Below, piece by piece: positions 6,202 to 7,446 of a stretch of DNA of 7,446 nt; position 1 is the stretch's first letter; each line of letters begins with the position of its first letter. The translations under genes and the position numbers were made by a program. Origin of the DNA: Sulfurimonas sp. (GTDB lineage: Bacteria; Campylobacterota; Campylobacteria; Campylobacterales; Sulfurimonadaceae). Location: positions 1 through 7,446 of the forward strand of contig JAUSKV010000043.1 of NCBI GenBank assembly GCA_030646745.1, in the 5' to 3' direction. The notes below the pieces were generated by a model. It did not search any database. It had not been told where the DNA came from and saw nothing but the letters and a program-made list of their open reading frames with translations.

Positions 6202-6942
6202 TTAACTGTTTTCTTCTTCATCATCTTCCTTATCATTTACCAAAATCGTACTCCACCCCTCATAAAAACCATGCTCTTTTTTGATGAGTGTGTACAACTC
6301 TTCAACAGTTTTTTTCACTTCATCTTCTGTCGGCATGTGGACTTTAATAAGGGCAACTCCATGCTCATATTCATCGGTAGCAATATCATCTTTAAATGTA
6401 AAACCATTCTCCAGAGCATTGTTCACAAATCTCTCTTTTTGAGTGCTTGTATCGAAGACTGCATAGTGTTCAACCTCTCTAGCAACACTCAAATCATCGC
6501 CCTCCTCTTCTAGTAAAAAGATGATTTTTGCACTCTGGCTATGATGCAGTTCTAGCTCTGTCGGAGAGAGCTGAAGCTCGTAAAAACTCCATTTTGTATC
6601 TCGTACGACATTGCTCTCATAGGCATAATTTGAAGGCGTCAAAATTTTTGATACAATGGAGTTAAGCTCTTTTGAATCAGGTGCATAAAAGTAGAGCTCA
6701 TTCCAGCCATCTACCACTCTGCTGCCCACATATACTGCTCTTTCATCATGTTCAAGAGCTATAATCAGAGACTCTTTCGTCTCCAAAAACTCCTCATAAC
6801 CATCCATGTCCTCGCTTATACCTTCATATTTTACAAAGATACTAAAAAGCCAAGGATTTTCCTCTTTATAATCACCGGCATCTACCTCAAACTCAACACT
6901 CATTGAACTGTTGTCTTCTATTCTGCTAAAAATTTCTCTCAT
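6202..6942 (-). CDS. DUF695 + RraB-like domain protein
   Basis: This is a soluble, acidic 246-aa protein without signal peptide or membrane segment, first in the minus-strand array. Residues about 15-135 fit DUF695: an early W31 (NPWLFSI), RVVDGWNELYFYAP near 75-88, and the closing pattern DTKWSFYELQLSPTELE at 115-131. Residues about 140-235 fit the RraB family: a strand FLLEEEGDD, then ERFVNNALENGFTF, HGVALIKVHMPTEDEV and the typical end GFYEGWSTILV. The tail is Asp/Glu-rich (KEDDEEENS). RraB of gammaproteobacteria inhibits RNase E, but Campylobacterota generally use RNase Y and RNase J, so that target may not exist here. The combination of both domains is known in uncharacterised proteins. 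The start at 6942 gives a short leader before the first domain and has a modest ACGAGA ribosome binding site. No role in lipid or polyamine metabolism can be read from it. Confidence 0.8.
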   Translation of the reverse strand: MREIFSRIEDNSSMSVEFEVDAGDYKEENPWLFSIFVKYEGISEDMDGYEEFLETKESLIIALEHDERAVYVGSRVVDGWNELYFYAPDSKELNSIVSKILTPSNYAYESNVVRDTKWSFYELQLSPTELELHHSQSAKIIFLLEEEGDDLSVAREVEHYAVFDTSTQKERFVNNALENGFTFKDDIATDEYEHGVALIKVHMPTEDEVKKTVEELYTLIKKEHGFYEGWSTILVNDKEDDEEENS

Positions 6943-6969
6943 TCATTAATTCTCGTATTTTTTTTATTT

Positions 6970-6975
6970 ATTATA
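6970..6975 (-). promoter_or_regulatory. Putative -10 box of the minus-strand operon
   Basis: A perfect TATAAT on the minus strand, about 28 nt before the ATG at 6942, lies in a very AT-rich stretch with phased A/T runs upstream and no clear -35. This is as expected for an epsilonproteobacterial vegetative promoter, and it is the best candidate for transcription of the seven-gene array. Confidence 0.5.
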
Positions 6976-7028
6976 TCTGATTTTCAAATTTTAGTATTTA
7001 TAAATTTTGCAGAAATTAACTTTCATCG

Positions 7029-7037
7029 TGGTATGAT
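7029..7037 (+). promoter_or_regulatory. Putative extended -10 promoter of the toxin-antitoxin genes
   Basis: TGGTATGAT on the plus strand is an extended -10 (TGn plus TATGAT, one mismatch to TATAAT). A TTGCAG at 7007-7012 is a possible -35 but with a long 19-bp spacer. Transcription would begin near 7044, just before the palindrome at 7054, so a protein bound there would block the promoter. Confidence 0.45.
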
Positions 7038-7053
7038 TACAAAACGAAAAAAA

Positions 7054-7080
7054 GATACAATGTATCTCAAAAAGGATACA
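7054..7080 (+). promoter_or_regulatory. Probable autoregulatory operator: palindrome plus a third half-site
   Basis: GATACA-A-TGTATC at 7054-7066 is a perfect 13-bp palindrome. A further GATACA at 7075-7080 lies exactly 21 bp (two helical turns) after the first. This arrangement just downstream of the putative toxin promoter is what a ribbon-helix-helix antitoxin such as BrnA would use to repress its own operon. The assignment to BrnA is inference from family behaviour; the repeats are seen directly. Confidence 0.5.
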
Positions 7081-7086
7081 AAATAA
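7060..7086 (+). other. Eight-codon leader mini-ORF overlapping the toxin start
   Basis: The ATG in the centre of the palindrome opens a frame of eight codons (MYLKKDTK) that ends in TAA at 7084-7086, overlapping the ATA at 7083-7085 where the toxin should begin (ATAA). No strong ribosome binding site precedes it. It may be chance, a coupling leader, or the remnant of an N-terminus joined to the toxin frame before a one-base change in the A5 run. Confidence 0.25.
7072..7076 (+). promoter_or_regulatory. Ribosome binding site pointing to an ATA start for the toxin
   Basis: AAGGA lies 6 nt before the ATA at 7083. No ATG, GTG or TTG stands at a usable distance in the toxin frame. The next permitted start, TTG at 7122, is 45 nt further on and would lose the conserved N-terminus. 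Confidence 0.5.
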
Positions 7087-7358
7087 AATCATTTCAATGG
7101 GATGAAGAAAAAAATACACTTTTGAAAATTCAAAGAGGTGTTTGTTTTGAAGATGTAATTTTAAGTCTTGAAAATGGAAAATTACTTAATATTGTGCCAC
7201 ATTTCAATCTTGAAAAATATCCAAATCAAATGCTTTTTATCATAACTGTTTTTGACTACACTTATTATGTCCCATTTATTGAAGATGATGAGAAAGTGTT
7301 TTTGAAAAATATTATACCAAGCAGAAAGTATCATAAAAATTATAAGGAACAACAATGA
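7083..7358 (+). CDS. BrnT-like toxin, start codon unusual (ATA) or mutated
   Basis: This is a small basic protein of the BrnT type, ribonuclease toxins of type II toxin-antitoxin pairs. From the ATA at 7083 it has 91 codons. The N-terminus KSFQWDEEKNTLLKIQRGVC carries the family signature F-x-WDEEKN...RGVxFEDV. The middle has LENGKLLNIVPH and KYPNQMLFIITV, and the end has VPFIEDDEKVFLKNIIPSRK followed by a lysine-rich tail. The frame is open back to 7020 but contains no ATG, GTG or TTG before TTG 7122, which would give 78 aa lacking WDEEKN. The AAGGA ribosome binding site and family alignment both point to 7083, so either AUA is used, or a former ATG has mutated and expression is weak. The stop overlaps the next gene's ATG (ATGA), the toxin-then-antitoxin order typical of brnTA. 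The DNA is visibly more AT-rich than the array to the left, which fits an acquired accessory locus. Confidence 0.75.
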   Translation: MKSFQWDEEKNTLLKIQRGVCFEDVILSLENGKLLNIVPHFNLEKYPNQMLFIITVFDYTYYVPFIEDDEKVFLKNIIPSRKYHKNYKEQQ

Positions 7359-7446
7359 ACGAAAATATCACACAAGAAGAAAACGAAATCATTAACTATA
7401 TTGAGACACAAAACCCACAAAGTGTATCAAATATCAGTGAAAAAAT
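7355..7446 (+). CDS. Probable BrnA/CopG-type antitoxin, 5' part only
   Basis: The first 30 codons of a gene begin at an ATG that overlaps the toxin stop (ATGA). A modest AAGGA (7345-7349) lies 5 nt upstream. The visible part starts MNENITQEENEIINYIETQN and continues PQSVSNISEK, an acidic, helical stretch without a DNA-binding motif. In homologous pairs such an N-terminal segment precedes a ribbon-helix-helix domain, which would lie outside the window. The assignment rests on position directly after a BrnT-like toxin and on the N-terminal style. If right, the product binds and neutralises the toxin and represses the operon through the palindrome at 7054. Confidence 0.6.
   Translation, partial: MNENITQEENEIINYIETQNPQSVSNISEK

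Noticed and set aside
6103..6513. Plus-strand open frame of 136 codons
   Set aside because: It is antisense across the end of the DUF695-RraB gene and the start of the fusion gene, with no recognisable domain.
7122..7358. TTG at 7122 as the toxin start (78 aa)
   Set aside because: It would remove the conserved FQWDEEKN segment that lies in frame just upstream, and no ribosome binding site stands at proper distance before 7122. It remains the fallback if ATA is not used.

Overview
The window reads as a piece of an AT-rich bacterial chromosome, most likely from a Campylobacterota (epsilonproteobacterial) organism of the Sulfurimonas/Sulfurovum/Arcobacter kind. The main reasons are the carboxyspermidine-type polyamine genes (a saccharopine-dehydrogenase-like CANSDH and an NspC-type decarboxylase, the route used for spermidine in Campylobacter), the dense same-strand packing, and -10 boxes without a clear -35. 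The genus is an inference from protein families only.

Layout. Positions 6942 down to 1 are one tightly packed array of seven minus-strand genes, read right to left: (1) a DUF695 + RraB-like protein; (2) a fused LplT-like MFS flippase plus PlsC-type acyltransferase; (3) dgkA, diacylglycerol kinase; (4) carboxy(nor)spermidine synthase; (5) a DUF6629-like membrane protein; (6) nspC, carboxy(nor)spermidine decarboxylase; (7) an MFS transporter cut by the left edge. Intergenic gaps are -14 to about 46 nt, so the array is probably one operon, with a likely second promoter in front of gene 4. Genes 2-3 concern glycerophospholipid turnover (lysophospholipid uptake and re-acylation, diacylglycerol recycling). 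Genes 4 and 6 are the two committed steps of spermidine or norspermidine synthesis from aspartate semialdehyde. Gene 5 sits between the two polyamine enzymes, and gene 7 is translationally coupled to nspC.

From 6943 to 7082 lies an AT-rich divergent intergenic region. It has a -10-like box for each direction and a perfect palindrome with an extra half-site two helical turns away. To its right, on the plus strand, is a BrnT-like toxin gene followed, with an ATGA overlap, by the first 30 codons of its probable antitoxin gene, cut by the right edge. The toxin has no ordinary start codon where the family and the ribosome binding site place it: the codon there is ATA. An eight-codon mini-ORF ends across that ATA.

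Most worth a second look are the start and operator of the toxin-antitoxin locus, the RraB-like domain in a lineage expected to lack RNase E, the flippase-acyltransferase fusion lacking an acyl-ACP synthetase domain, and the lipid/polyamine gene grouping with an uncharacterised membrane protein inside it. No rRNA, tRNA, CRISPR array, insertion sequence or strong intrinsic terminator was seen.
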